NCBI GenBank assembly: GCA_023433655.1
Contig: JAEYUE010000351.1
Span: 1 to 13,110 of the forward strand
Reading direction: 5' to 3'
Origin: Pseudomonadota bacterium
Lineage (GTDB): Bacteria; Pseudomonadota; Alphaproteobacteria; Caulobacterales; Caulobacteraceae
DNA length: 13,110 nt
Position 1 is the stretch's first letter, and every line of letters starts with the position of its first letter. The notes beneath the pieces are model-generated. The model did no database searches. It saw nothing but the letters and a program-made list of their open reading frames with translations, and was not told where the DNA came from. This document shows positions 5,901-11,966 of this stretch, one piece after another. Made by a program: the position numbers and the translations under genes.

Positions 5901-7857
5901 GACGGTTGAAGCCGTCGCTCTCGGTCCGCCCCGTCCACACCGCCGCGAAGGCCTGTTCGAACGGCTCGCGCACGTCGTCGAAATGCAGGTCGCCGCCGCG
6001 CGGGTCCTCGAGCAGGAATTCATGCACATGGATCTGCGGATCGCCCAGCGGCGCCAGGGCGTGGCCCCATTCCTCCAGCGTCTTCAGGCCCATGTCGGCG
6101 AGGATCGGCAGCACGTCCGACAGCGGCACGGCCGCCCCGCGGCGATAGAGCTTGAAGCGGAAGTTGAGCGGCCCGTCGAGGTCGTTGCGGAAGGCCCGCA
6201 CCGCCACCGGCTCGCCCCCGTCGTTCAGCCCCGTGGCGTTGAGCCGGTCCACCGCCTGCAGGTCGCGCACCGCCTCGTCGGCGTCATAGCGGTCGCGATA
6301 ACCGGCCCCGAAGGCCCAGGCCCAGCGCGTGCTCAGCGGCCCCACCTGGACGTCGTCGATCCCGGCCCCGCGCAGGGCGGTCTCGAAGCGGTCGACCCAG
6401 CCGCGGCCGGCCTCGGCGATCTCGGCCTCCAGCTCGGCCGGGTCGGGGTTCAGGTGATCGCCCGGCGTCACCCCGATGATGTAGTGGATGCGCACCAGCG
6501 GCTGGTCCGACAGCTGCGGATACCAGGCCGACAGCCGCCCGCCCCACGCCCGGGCCAGGATGCGCCCGATGCGCTCGCGCACGCCCGGATTGAAGCGCTC
6601 GCGCGGGATGAAGGTCAGCACCGAGACGAAGCGGTCGAACGGGTCCTTGCGCGTGAAGCTCTTGATCCGCGGGCGGTCGTGCAGGTGCAGTATGCCCAGC
6701 GCGATCTCCAGCAGCTCGTCCTCGCCGATCTGGAACAGCTCGTCGCGCGGGTAATTCTCGAGGATGTTCTTCAGCCGCTTGTGGCTGTGCGTCCCGGCCG
6801 CCTTGTCGGCCCGGGCGAGGGCGTTGGCCACCTTGCGGCGCAACAGCGGCACCTCGTTGGCGGTCTTGTCATAGGCCTCGGCGGTGAACAGGCCGACGAA
6901 GCGGGTCTCGCCCGACGGCTTGCCGTCCGGTCCGAAACGCTTGACGCCGATGTAGTCCATATAGGCCCGCCGGTGCACCCGCGAGCGGGCGTTGGCCTTG
7001 GCCACCGTCACCGGCTCGGACAGGTTCAGCTGCTTCTTCATCGACCGGGTCAGCACCGCCGGCTCGTTGGCGCGGCGCAGCACGGTCCGCTCGGGGTCGG
7101 CCAGCACGCCCAGCCCGGCTCCCGACTGCGACAGCGGCGCCTCGGCCTCGTAGCCGCCGTCCTTCGTCCGGGGATAGTCGTAGTCGCGCGCGCCGAGGAA
7201 GACGAAATGGTCCGCCTCCAGCCAGCGCAGGAAGGCCAGGTTCTCCTCCAGCACGTCCGGGTCGACCCCCGGCACGCCCGCCTCCAGATGGGCGATCGAA
7301 CGGGCCATCAGGGCGTTCATCGCCGCGTGGTCGGTGACCGCCGCCCGCACGTCGGCCATGGTCTGGGCCAGGCTCTCGCCCAGGGCGTCGCGGCGCTCCT
7401 GCGGGGCCGGGTCGATGATGACGATGATCAGCGAGGTCCGCGCGCCGTCGATCTCGACGATCGGGTGGAACATCGAGCGCACCGACACCCCGGCCTCGGC
7501 CAGTTCGCCCATCACGCTGTCGACGAGGAAGGGCCGGTCGTCCTGGACGATGGCGATGCCGTCGTAGCCGACGGCGCGCCCGTCGGCGGCCGTCAGCGGA
7601 CCGAAGGTGATCAGAGCCGGGTCGCCGGGCTTGCGGCCGAGGGCCGACTTCCACACCACGGCCAGCAGCCGGGCCAGGTCCTCGCCGCCCAGATCGGGCG
7701 TCTCGTCCGCGACATAGTCCTCGTAAGCCTGGGACACGAAGGCGCGCGCCGCCTCCGCATGCGCGCCGCCGCCGCCCGCGACCGCGGTTTCGAAGTTCGC
7801 CTCCAGCGCCTCCAGGGAAATGGCCTGAGGAACCGTGGGGGCGGACGCGCCGGGCAT
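2968..7857 (-). CDS. gdhZ: NAD-specific glutamate dehydrogenase, large (GDH-180) class, GdhZ-like
   Basis: This complete 1629-residue enzyme has the length expected for the large bacterial NAD-GDH family (about 1600). It oxidatively deaminates glutamate to 2-oxoglutarate and ammonia with NAD. Residues about 40-700 are the N-terminal regulatory part; VGYDGIAIVQDDRPFLVDSV and SLIIVIIDP (about 97-150) look like an ACT-type ligand domain. The catalytic core runs from about 800 to 1200: RGGLRWSDRRDDFRTEVLGL at 814-833, Lys835, KGGFYPK at 850-856, and a Rossmann loop GVGDMSGDVFGNG at 989-1001. In Caulobacter crescentus the orthologue GdhZ also stimulates FtsZ GTPase activity and, with KidO, promotes Z-ring disassembly; the same role here is inferred. 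The protein ends in Thr-Ala-Ala, a possible ClpXP-type tail. The ATG at 7855-7857 has no strong ribosome binding site; a 10-bp palindrome occupies that position. The upstream gap holds a promoter candidate and a small-RNA candidate. Confidence 0.96.
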   Translation of the reverse strand: MPGASAPTVPQAISLEALEANFETAVAGGGGAHAEAARAFVSQAYEDYVADETPDLGGEDLARLLAVVWKSALGRKPGDPALITFGPLTAADGRAVGYDGIAIVQDDRPFLVDSVMGELAEAGVSVRSMFHPIVEIDGARTSLIIVIIDPAPQERRDALGESLAQTMADVRAAVTDHAAMNALMARSIAHLEAGVPGVDPDVLEENLAFLRWLEADHFVFLGARDYDYPRTKDGGYEAEAPLSQSGAGLGVLADPERTVLRRANEPAVLTRSMKKQLNLSEPVTVAKANARSRVHRRAYMDYIGVKRFGPDGKPSGETRFVGLFTAEAYDKTANEVPLLRRKVANALARADKAAGTHSHKRLKNILENYPRDELFQIGEDELLEIALGILHLHDRPRIKSFTRKDPFDRFVSVLTFIPRERFNPGVRERIGRILARAWGGRLSAWYPQLSDQPLVRIHYIIGVTPGDHLNPDPAELEAEIAEAGRGWVDRFETALRGAGIDDVQVGPLSTRWAWAFGAGYRDRYDADEAVRDLQAVDRLNATGLNDGGEPVAVRAFRNDLDGPLNFRFKLYRRGAAVPLSDVLPILADMGLKTLEEWGHALAPLGDPQIHVHEFLLEDPRGGDLHFDDVREPFEQAFAAVWTGRTESDGFNRLVIELGVDWREAALVRTLARYRQQTGLDPSQAVQEEALRDYPAVARGLLSLFHAKFDPAADGDAAAREAAVTEQVDKLFALLNEVKSLDHDRALRRLVLLIQAIKRTNYFQTGADGEPKPHIAIKIASRELDDLPLPKPFREIFVWAPHIEGVHLRFGPVARGGLRWSDRRDDFRTEVLGLVKAQQVKNAVIVPVGSKGGFYPKGLPAIVRAGGDRDAQQAEAIRAYRTFLSGLLDITDNILADGSVAHPANVVIWEGDDPYLVVAADKGTATFSDIANGISADYGFWLDDAFASGGSVGYDHKEMGITARGAWEAVKRHFREMGKDIQTEPFTVVGVGDMSGDVFGNGMLLSKAIRLVAAFDHRDIFIDPNPDPAVSWVERKRLFELPRSSWQDYDKAKISKGGGVFPRSAKSIELSPEIKAALDIQEDVLDPPALMRAILKAPAELLYFGGIGTYIKAAWESDAQVGDKANDAIRIDGMEVRAQVIGEGANLGMTQAGRIAYARRGADGEGGRLNTDAIDNSAGVDSSDHEVNIKILTGAAIASGALKAEDRNALLASMTDEVGEKVLVHNYDQTLALTLQQAEGADALDAQQRFMQWLGGKGRLDRKVEGLPDDLKLAEMKAAGQALTRPELAVLTAYSKLELFDAIVASGAPDDPFFRKTLVRYFPGPLAKFEADMQRHRLKREIISTILSNEIVNMCGATFPERLRLSAQCDTGAMVIAFEAARQVFRLDEAWDQVSALDLKISAEGQLALYREISTVLRRQTFWLARRAMRDGATVEGLIEAYRPAADALRSAGGSVLSRFEQARLDARIAEFTGLGVSRSMARDFAMLRPLVATADIGDLAREAGWPEPAMAMLYHQVGAAFDFDRLRAAAGAVPSADHFDRLAVRRLIEDLMNEQLALTRAVARSADAAVGASEKAAEKAVDAWIGPRLATVEGVRASVDEIEASGSGWTFAKLTIANSVIREIASTAA

Positions 7858-7859
7858 GG

Positions 7860-7869
7860 AGAGATCTCT
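7860..7869. promoter_or_regulatory. 10-bp palindrome at the ribosome-binding position of gdhZ
   Basis: AGAGATCTCT is a perfect palindrome ending two bases before the gdhZ ATG on the minus strand. It contains the only purine-rich stretch (AGAGA) that could act as a Shine-Dalgarno. Self-pairing or protein binding here could limit initiation; this is inference. Confidence 0.35.
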
Positions 7870-7878
7870 TTGAGGACA

Positions 7879-7894
7879 CGGCCCCTCGGGGCCG
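7879..7894 (-). promoter_or_regulatory. Leader hairpin of gdhZ
   Basis: CGGCCCC-TC-GGGGCCG is a perfect inverted repeat, realistically 6 bp with a 4-nt loop. It lies between the candidate promoter (7910-7936) and the start codon, in the predicted short 5' leader. Confidence 0.4.
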
Positions 7895-7909
7895 CAGAAG
7901 GCGTCGCCA

Positions 7910-7936
7910 GACTAGGCCGCTTCGCCGCATCGGCAA
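7910..7936 (-). promoter_or_regulatory. Candidate housekeeping promoter of gdhZ
   Basis: On the minus strand TTGCCGA (7936 to 7930), 12 bases, then GCCTAGTC (7917 to 7910) approximate the Caulobacter sigma-73 pattern TTGACGS, 10-14 nt, GCTANAWC. The predicted start near 7903 would give a leader of about 46 nt containing the hairpin and the palindrome. The match is partial. Confidence 0.35.
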
Positions 7937-8005
7937 GCCGCCCGTCCCGACCCGGCTCCCCTAGGACAGGCGCGCGGTTCCGGGAAGCCGCAAAACGCCG
8001 CATTC

Positions 8006-8030
8006 GGGCTTTCGGCGGCCTGTTCCGGCC
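8006..8030 (-). repeat. Partial duplicate of the neighbouring terminator
   Basis: GGGCTTTCGGCGGCCTGTTC at 8006-8025 repeats 8059-8082 (GGGCTTTCG-CCC-GGCGGCCTGTTC) but lacks about four bases of one stem arm, so it cannot form the 12-bp hairpin. On the minus strand it is followed by a weaker stem (GCCGC/GCGGC) and GTTTT, so residual terminator activity is possible. Confidence 0.5.
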
Positions 8031-8044
8031 GGACTGCGCCGCAA

Positions 8045-8157
8045 ATGACAAGGCCGCCGGGCTTTCGCCCGGCGGCCTGTTCGGACCGGCGCCCAGGAGG
8101 GGAGGGGTGGCGCCGATCTCGGCGCCGCGGCATTGGGGGGGAGGGGACCGCGGCGAC
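8045..8157 (-). ncRNA. Candidate trans-acting small RNA with two C-rich anti-Shine-Dalgarno loops
   Basis: Read on the minus strand, this about 113-nt segment folds almost completely into three successive hairpins. H1 pairs CGCCGCGG (8155-8148) with CCGCGGCG (8130-8123) and has a 17-nt loop containing CCCCUCCCCCCC. H2 pairs GAUCGGCGCC (8118-8109) with GGCGCCGGUC (8093-8084), 10 bp with one G-U wobble, and has a 15-nt loop ACCCCUCCCCUCCUG that contains CCUCCU, the exact anti-Shine-Dalgarno. H3 is a 12-bp terminator stem with a GAAA loop (8078-8051). The wobble pair would be an A-C mismatch on the other strand, and the GAAA loop also exists only on the minus strand, so the orientation is supported. 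A promoter-like pair ends seven bases upstream. Several alphaproteobacterial small-RNA families expose such loops to block ribosome binding sites. I do not recognise this as a named family. H1 and an alternative stem (8109-8114 with 8121-8126) compete for 8123-8126. Confidence 0.6.
8051..8078 (-). terminator. Strong stem-loop terminator of the small-RNA candidate and AI-2E gene
   Basis: AGGCCGCCGGGC (8051-8062) pairs perfectly with GCCCGGCGGCCT (8067-8078), giving 12 bp. On the minus strand the loop is GAAA and the stem is followed by TGTCATTTG, a weak T-rich tail. It lies 121 bp beyond the AI-2E stop codon, a distance explained by the small-RNA candidate between them. Confidence 0.7.
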
Positions 8158-8163
8158 AGGGCT

Positions 8164-8191
8164 GAGATAGGGGCCGGTTGTGGCCAATCAA
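8164..8191 (-). promoter_or_regulatory. Candidate promoter of the small RNA
   Basis: On the minus strand TTGATTG (8191-8185), 13 bases, then CCTATCTC (8171-8164) fit the Caulobacter sigma-73 pattern TTGACGS, 10-14 nt, GCTANAWC; the -10 matches at six of eight positions. Transcription would begin near 8157, two bases before hairpin H1. Confidence 0.4.
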
Positions 8192-8198
8192 GGGCGGC

Positions 8199-9350
8199 TC
8201 AGCCCCCCTTGCGGGCCCGGCCCTGCGGCGGGTTGACGCGGCCGCGACCCGCCTTTCCGCCCGGTTTCGCGCCCGGCTCGCCGTCGCCGTAGGGCTCGCC
8301 GTCCCCGGACAGCAGGATGGCCATCCAGCGCGACCCCCTGAACTCCGCCAGAATGGCCATGGCCATCACCGCCAGCGGCGTTGACAGGAACATGCCGACC
8401 ACGCCCCAGACCTTGCCCCAGAAGGCCAGCGACAGCAGCACGACCACCGGATCGATGTTCTGGTTGTCGCCCTGCATGCGCGGCTGGATGACGTTGCCGC
8501 TGATGAACAGGATGATCTGCAGCCCGACCAGCAGGATCAGCGCCGGCCCGTAGCTCTCGAATTGCACCAGGGCGAACAGCGGCGGGGCCAGGCCGGCCAC
8601 CGCCCCGCCCAGCACCGGAATGAAGCCGACCACGAAGATGACGAAGGTCCAGAACTCGGCGTTGGACAGTCCCACGATCCGCATCAGCACCCAGGCGCAG
8701 GCGCAGATCAGCGCCCCGGTGACCGTCTGCACCCACAGATAGCCCTCGACCCCGCCGCGCACCCGCTGGAACACCTCCAGCGCCTCGCCCCGCGCCGTGC
8801 GGTCGGGGAACATGCCCACCAGCTTGCGCCGGAAGCCCGCCTGCGAGGCCAGCAGGAAGGCCAGATAGATCAGCACGAAAATGGCCCCGGTCACCACGCC
8901 CTGGGCCTGCCGGGCGATGATCGCCAGATAGCTGCCGACGTCGATCCTGCCGATCAGGTCGCTGACCGTCGGCGGCTCCTGCGCGCCGACCATCCGGTAG
9001 GCGTCCATGATGATCTGGTCCAGCCGCGGCCCGATCCGCGCCGCCACCCCGGTCGATTCGTCGAAGAAGCCGGTCGCGCCGTACACGACGATGCCGATCG
9101 AGGCGAAGAAGCCGAGAATGACCAGGATCAGCGCCGCCGCCCCCGCCAGGTGGGACGGCACCGGCGTGCGGTCCTCGATGAACCGCTTCACCCCGTCGAT
9201 CATGATCATCAGGAAGATGGCCATGGCCAGCGGGGTGAGGATGTCGGCCAGCCAGTAGACGGCCCACCCCACGGCCACCACGGCGATGGCCACCACGGCG
9301 TTACGCCCCACGGTCGAGGTCGGCAGGCTGATCGGCGGCTTCATCGGCAT
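8199..9350 (-). CDS. AI-2E family (PerM/TqsA-type) membrane transporter
   Basis: This 383-residue polytopic inner-membrane protein is of the AI-2E transporter family (PF01594), whose members have about eight transmembrane helices and are proposed exporters or exchangers; the substrate is not predictable. Hydrophobic segments lie at about 17-52 (two helices), 68-92 and 150-168, then a block of four or five helices from about 206 to 350. The family signature NVIQPRMQG, then NIDPVVVLLSLAFWGKVWGVVGMFLSTPLAV, is intact in the C-terminal half. The tail after about 350 is hydrophilic, Gly- and Lys/Arg-rich. I chose the ATG at 9348-9350; ATG 9342-9344 is almost as good. An upstream in-frame TTG at 9408-9410 would run into the divergent gene's leader and adds a charged, non-conserved stretch. 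TTGACGC at 9373-9379 (minus strand) matches the Caulobacter -35 but has no clear -10 before the start. Confidence 0.92.
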   Translation of the reverse strand: MPMKPPISLPTSTVGRNAVVAIAVVAVGWAVYWLADILTPLAMAIFLMIMIDGVKRFIEDRTPVPSHLAGAAALILVILGFFASIGIVVYGATGFFDESTGVAARIGPRLDQIIMDAYRMVGAQEPPTVSDLIGRIDVGSYLAIIARQAQGVVTGAIFVLIYLAFLLASQAGFRRKLVGMFPDRTARGEALEVFQRVRGGVEGYLWVQTVTGALICACAWVLMRIVGLSNAEFWTFVIFVVGFIPVLGGAVAGLAPPLFALVQFESYGPALILLVGLQIILFISGNVIQPRMQGDNQNIDPVVVLLSLAFWGKVWGVVGMFLSTPLAVMAMAILAEFRGSRWMAILLSGDGEPYGDGEPGAKPGGKAGRGRVNPPQGRARKGG

Positions 9351-9442
9351 ATGGTCACGGTCCGTCCGGTCCGCGTCAATCGGCCTTGAACCGTCGCTGT
9401 GCCCGGTCAACCATGAGCGCCGGTCCCCGCCCCGGAGTTCCC
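9351..9442. promoter_or_regulatory. Divergent intergenic region between the AI-2E and ATPase genes
   Basis: This 92-bp gap must hold the promoters of both divergent genes. Minus strand: TTGACGC at 9373-9379. Plus strand: TTGAACC at 9386-9392 and, 12 bases later, GGTCAACC, a poor -10. No confident promoter can be assigned. Confidence 0.3.
9434..9437 (+). promoter_or_regulatory. Ribosome binding site selecting ATG 9443 for the ATPase gene
   Basis: GGAG lies five bases before ATG 9443. The in-frame TTG at 9386 and ATG at 9413 have no Shine-Dalgarno, and homologues begin close to the 9443 start. Confidence 0.5.
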
Positions 9443-11005
9443 ATGCCCGACGCCGCTCCCGGCCTGTTCCTCGGCCAATCTTCAGACGACCGGGGCGACA
9501 AGCCCGAACACCTGCTGTTCCATCGCGCCAACCGCCATGGCGTCGTCGCCGGCGCCACCGGCACGGGCAAGACGGTCACCCTGCAGATCATGGCCCAGGG
9601 CTTTTCCGACGCCGGCGTGCCGGTGTTCTGCGCCGACGTGAAGGGCGACCTGTCCGGCATCGCCGTGCCTGGATCGCCCAACGACAAGCTGCTGGCCCGG
9701 GCCGCGGGCATGGGTCTGACCCTGCAGCCGAAGGCGGCGCCGACGGTGTTCTGGGACCTCTACGGCGAGAAGGGCCACCCCATCCGCACCACCGTCAGCG
9801 AGATCGGCCCCCTGTTGCTCGGTCGCATGCTGGACCTCAACGAGGTGCAGGAAGGCGTCCTCTCGGTGGTCTTCCACGTCGCCGACCGCGACGGCCTGCT
9901 GCTGCTCGACCTCGACGACCTGCGCGCCCTGCTGGTTCACGTCGGCGAGAACGCCGAACAGATCGGCCGCAAGGTCGGCCATGTCGCCCCCGCCTCCATC
10001 GCCGCCATCCAGCGCGCCCTGCTCCAGCTCGAGCAGCAGGGCGGCAAGGCCTTCTTCGGCGAGCCGGCCCTGCGCCTCGAGGACATGCTGCGCACCAGCC
10101 TCGACGGCCGCGGCCAGGTCAATGTGCTCGACGCCACCCGGCTGATGAACAGTCCGCGCCTCTACGCCGCCTTCCTGCTCTGGCTGCTGTCGGAGCTGTT
10201 CGAACAGCTGCCCGAGGTCGGCGATCCCGACAAGCCGCGCCTGGTGTTCTTCTTCGACGAGGCCCACCTGCTGTTCGACGACGCCCCCGACCCCCTGCGC
10301 CAGAAGGTCGAGCAGGTCGTCCGGCTGATCCGCTCCAAGGGCGTCGGCGTCTATTTCGTCACCCAGAACCCCGCCGACATCCCGGACAGCGTCCTGGCCC
10401 AGCTCGGCAACCGCATCCAGCACGCCCTGCGCGCCTACACCCCCTCCGAACAGAAGGGGCTCAGGGCGGCTTCCGACAGCTTCCGGCCCAACCCCGCCTT
10501 CGACACCGCCGAGGCCATCCAGTCGCTGGGCGTCGGCGAGGCCCTCGTCTCGACGCTCGACGACAAGGGCGCGCCCAACGTCGTGGCGCGGACCATGATC
10601 CGGCCGCCGGACAGCCGCCTCGGCCCGGCCACCGAGGCCGAACGCGCCGCGGTCATGGCCGCCAGCCCGGTGCGCGGCCTTTACGACACGCCGGTCGACC
10701 GCGAGTCGGCCGAGGAGATCCTCAAGGCCCGCCGCGGCGAGGCCGATCAGGCCGCGGCCGAGGCGAAGCTGGCCGAGGCCCGCGCGAAGGCCGACGCTGA
10801 CGCCGCCCGGGCGGCCGAAAAGGCCGCCGCCGCCCGCGCGAAGGAGCAGGCCCGTCTCGACCGCGAGGCCGCCCGCGCCCGCGCCCCCCGGCGCACCCGC
10901 GAAACCCCCATCGAGGCCGCGACCAAGTCCGTCCTCCGCACCGCCGGCAGCACCCTCACCCGCGAAATCCTCCGCGGCCTCCTCGGCGGCATGCGGCGAC
11001 GGTGA
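9443..11005 (+). CDS. HerA-like P-loop ATPase of the YjgR/DUF853 family
   Basis: This 520-residue protein is related to the HerA/FtsK-type ATPases and close in layout to E. coli YjgR (DUF853). The N-terminal part reads HRANRHGVVAGATGTGKTVT, with Walker A GATGTGKT at about 37-44 and the family strand VPVFCADVKGDLSG at about 59-72. Walker B is LVFFFDEAHLLF at about 267-278 (Asp272, Glu273). The sensor segment VYFVTQNPADIPDSVLAQLGNRIQHALRAYTP at about 303-334 is typical of the family. Residues about 425-485 are an Ala/Glu/Arg/Lys-rich probable coiled coil, and the last 30 residues (SVLRTAGSTLTREILRGLLG) are a conserved hydrophobic tail. HerA relatives translocate or resect DNA, but the role of YjgR-type proteins is not established. 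The next gene starts within its stop codon (TGATG), so the two are translationally coupled. Confidence 0.92.
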   Translation: MPDAAPGLFLGQSSDDRGDKPEHLLFHRANRHGVVAGATGTGKTVTLQIMAQGFSDAGVPVFCADVKGDLSGIAVPGSPNDKLLARAAGMGLTLQPKAAPTVFWDLYGEKGHPIRTTVSEIGPLLLGRMLDLNEVQEGVLSVVFHVADRDGLLLLDLDDLRALLVHVGENAEQIGRKVGHVAPASIAAIQRALLQLEQQGGKAFFGEPALRLEDMLRTSLDGRGQVNVLDATRLMNSPRLYAAFLLWLLSELFEQLPEVGDPDKPRLVFFFDEAHLLFDDAPDPLRQKVEQVVRLIRSKGVGVYFVTQNPADIPDSVLAQLGNRIQHALRAYTPSEQKGLRAASDSFRPNPAFDTAEAIQSLGVGEALVSTLDDKGAPNVVARTMIRPPDSRLGPATEAERAAVMAASPVRGLYDTPVDRESAEEILKARRGEADQAAAEAKLAEARAKADADAARAAEKAAAARAKEQARLDREAARARAPRRTRETPIEAATKSVLRTAGSTLTREILRGLLGGMRRR

Positions 11006-11541
11006 TGATGGAGCGCGACCCGGACATCTCGCTTGGCGGCTTCAGCCTTTGGGTGACGGGACAGCCCTACGCCGACACAGGGGATTCCTATGGTCAGGAC
11101 TACCTGGATTTTCAGACCCTGATCGAAACGCCATGCTCGACGGTTCGGGCCGCCGGTGGTCTCTCGGCGGCAATCCTGTCGGGCTTCAGCCGCGAGCTCG
11201 ACGCCATACACCAGGCGCTCGATGGCGAAGCCAGACTGGAAGCCCGTGAGGGGGAAGCGCTGCTGATCCTGAATGTGGCGACGAAGCCGCTCGGTCACGT
11301 CGAGGCCATCATCGATCTGCGGTCTGGCTATGGCGATGATGAGCGCCATCGGTTCGCCTGGGGCCTCGACCAGACGTTCCTCGAACCATTCGCCCGTCAG
11401 GTCCGTACGCTCTCGGCCGCCTATCCATCGCCTTTCCCGGCCCGAATTCTCGAGCCGTCTCGGGTCGTAGAACCGCAGAAATCCGATCTGACGTCCCGGA
11501 TTCTGGATGCGATCTTCGGAAAACGGCCTGACCCGATCTAG
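11005..11541 (+). CDS. Hypothetical protein resembling the 'WapI family immunity protein' group
   Basis: This acidic protein of 178 residues (177 if it starts at ATG 11008) has no signal peptide or membrane segment. The N-terminal strand SLGGFSLWVTGQPY, the YGQDYLDFQTLIE segment and the closing FAWGLDQTFLEPFARQVRTLSAAYPSPFP resemble the layout of small proteins annotated as WapI family immunity proteins, which neutralise contact-dependent or polymorphic toxins. This is pattern recognition from memory, not a search result. No toxin gene is visible beside it. GC is lower than its neighbours (36 of 60 bases in both 11041-11100 and 11101-11160, against 44 of 60 in 10021-10080), hinting at later acquisition. 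It overlaps the ATPase stop codon by one base and is probably expressed with it. The true function is uncertain; the open frame itself is well supported by its coupling and codon pattern. Confidence 0.75.
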   Translation: MMERDPDISLGGFSLWVTGQPYADTGDSYGQDYLDFQTLIETPCSTVRAAGGLSAAILSGFSRELDAIHQALDGEARLEAREGEALLILNVATKPLGHVEAIIDLRSGYGDDERHRFAWGLDQTFLEPFARQVRTLSAAYPSPFPARILEPSRVVEPQKSDLTSRILDAIFGKRPDPI

Positions 11542-11587
11542 CCGCGCGGCGCCGGGCACTATGCGACGGCGGCAAGAGCTCCCCTTC

Positions 11588-11759
11588 CTTTCGTCATCCT
11601 CCGGCAAGGCGCCTCGGCGCCGCGACCGGGGGACCCAGCGGCGCGCGCGAGCGCGAACCTGTCGGGACCGCCGCTGTTCACGACAGCCTGCCAGAACAGA
11701 TCGCCTTCGGCGCCGCTGGGTCCCCCGGTCTCGCTACGCTCGCCGGAGGATGACGAAAG
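11588..11759. repeat. Large intergenic inverted repeat
   Basis: Two nested arms pair perfectly: 11588-11605 (CTTTCGTCATCCTCCGGC) with 11742-11759 (18 bp), and 11624-11644 (core CCGGGGGACCCAGCGG) with 11710-11730 (21 bp). The internal segments differ: 18 nt (11606-11623, itself holding two GGCGCC) against 11 nt (11731-11741). The loop is 65 nt (11645-11709). It lies between convergent genes and could form a bidirectional 3' structure. It looks like two oppositely oriented copies of one dispersed element rather than a transposon; no open frame is enclosed. Confidence 0.8.
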
Positions 11760-11966
11760 CAGGGGCCGTCAGACATGACACTGTGCTGGCAATCCGCGAA
11801 AACATAGTCGGGTTCAGCGGACAAACTCCGGCCTTTCCAACCACATGGCCGAATCTGGAACCGATCTTCCATCCGGATAAGCCGGCGGGCGCATAATGCG
11901 TCGTTCGCCTGCCGCCGGTCTTTGACAATCGCATCCCCGCCGCACCGCCTGAGGCGCGCCGATGTA
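11760..11966. other. Non-coding stretch, no convincing feature
   Basis: About 200 bp with lower GC than the genes. Overlapping minus-strand frames run through it and into the inverted repeat and tandem repeat; they have no recognisable domain. A TTGACA at 11922-11927 has no -10 partner at usable spacing. Confidence 0.4.

Noticed and set aside
8123..8157. G-quadruplex function of the G-rich plus strand (8094-8107 and 8135-8146)
   Set aside because: The G-runs are interrupted and sit in the loops of a better-explained minus-strand fold; no separate evidence for a quadruplex.
3853..8292. A 1479-codon plus-strand open frame antisense to gdhZ
   Set aside because: It is a mirror of a GC-rich gene: codon third positions force open frames opposite it. 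Its translation is a low-complexity mix of Arg, Gly, Val, Leu and Gln with no domain, whereas the minus frame is a full glutamate dehydrogenase.
9351..9410. TTG start at 9408-9410 for the AI-2E gene
   Set aside because: It adds 20 charged, non-conserved residues, has no ribosome binding site and intrudes on the divergent gene's leader; ATG 9350 or 9344 fits better.
9386..9442. TTG 9386 or ATG 9413 as start of the ATPase
   Set aside because: No Shine-Dalgarno precedes either, and the added residues are not seen at the start of YjgR-type proteins as I know them.
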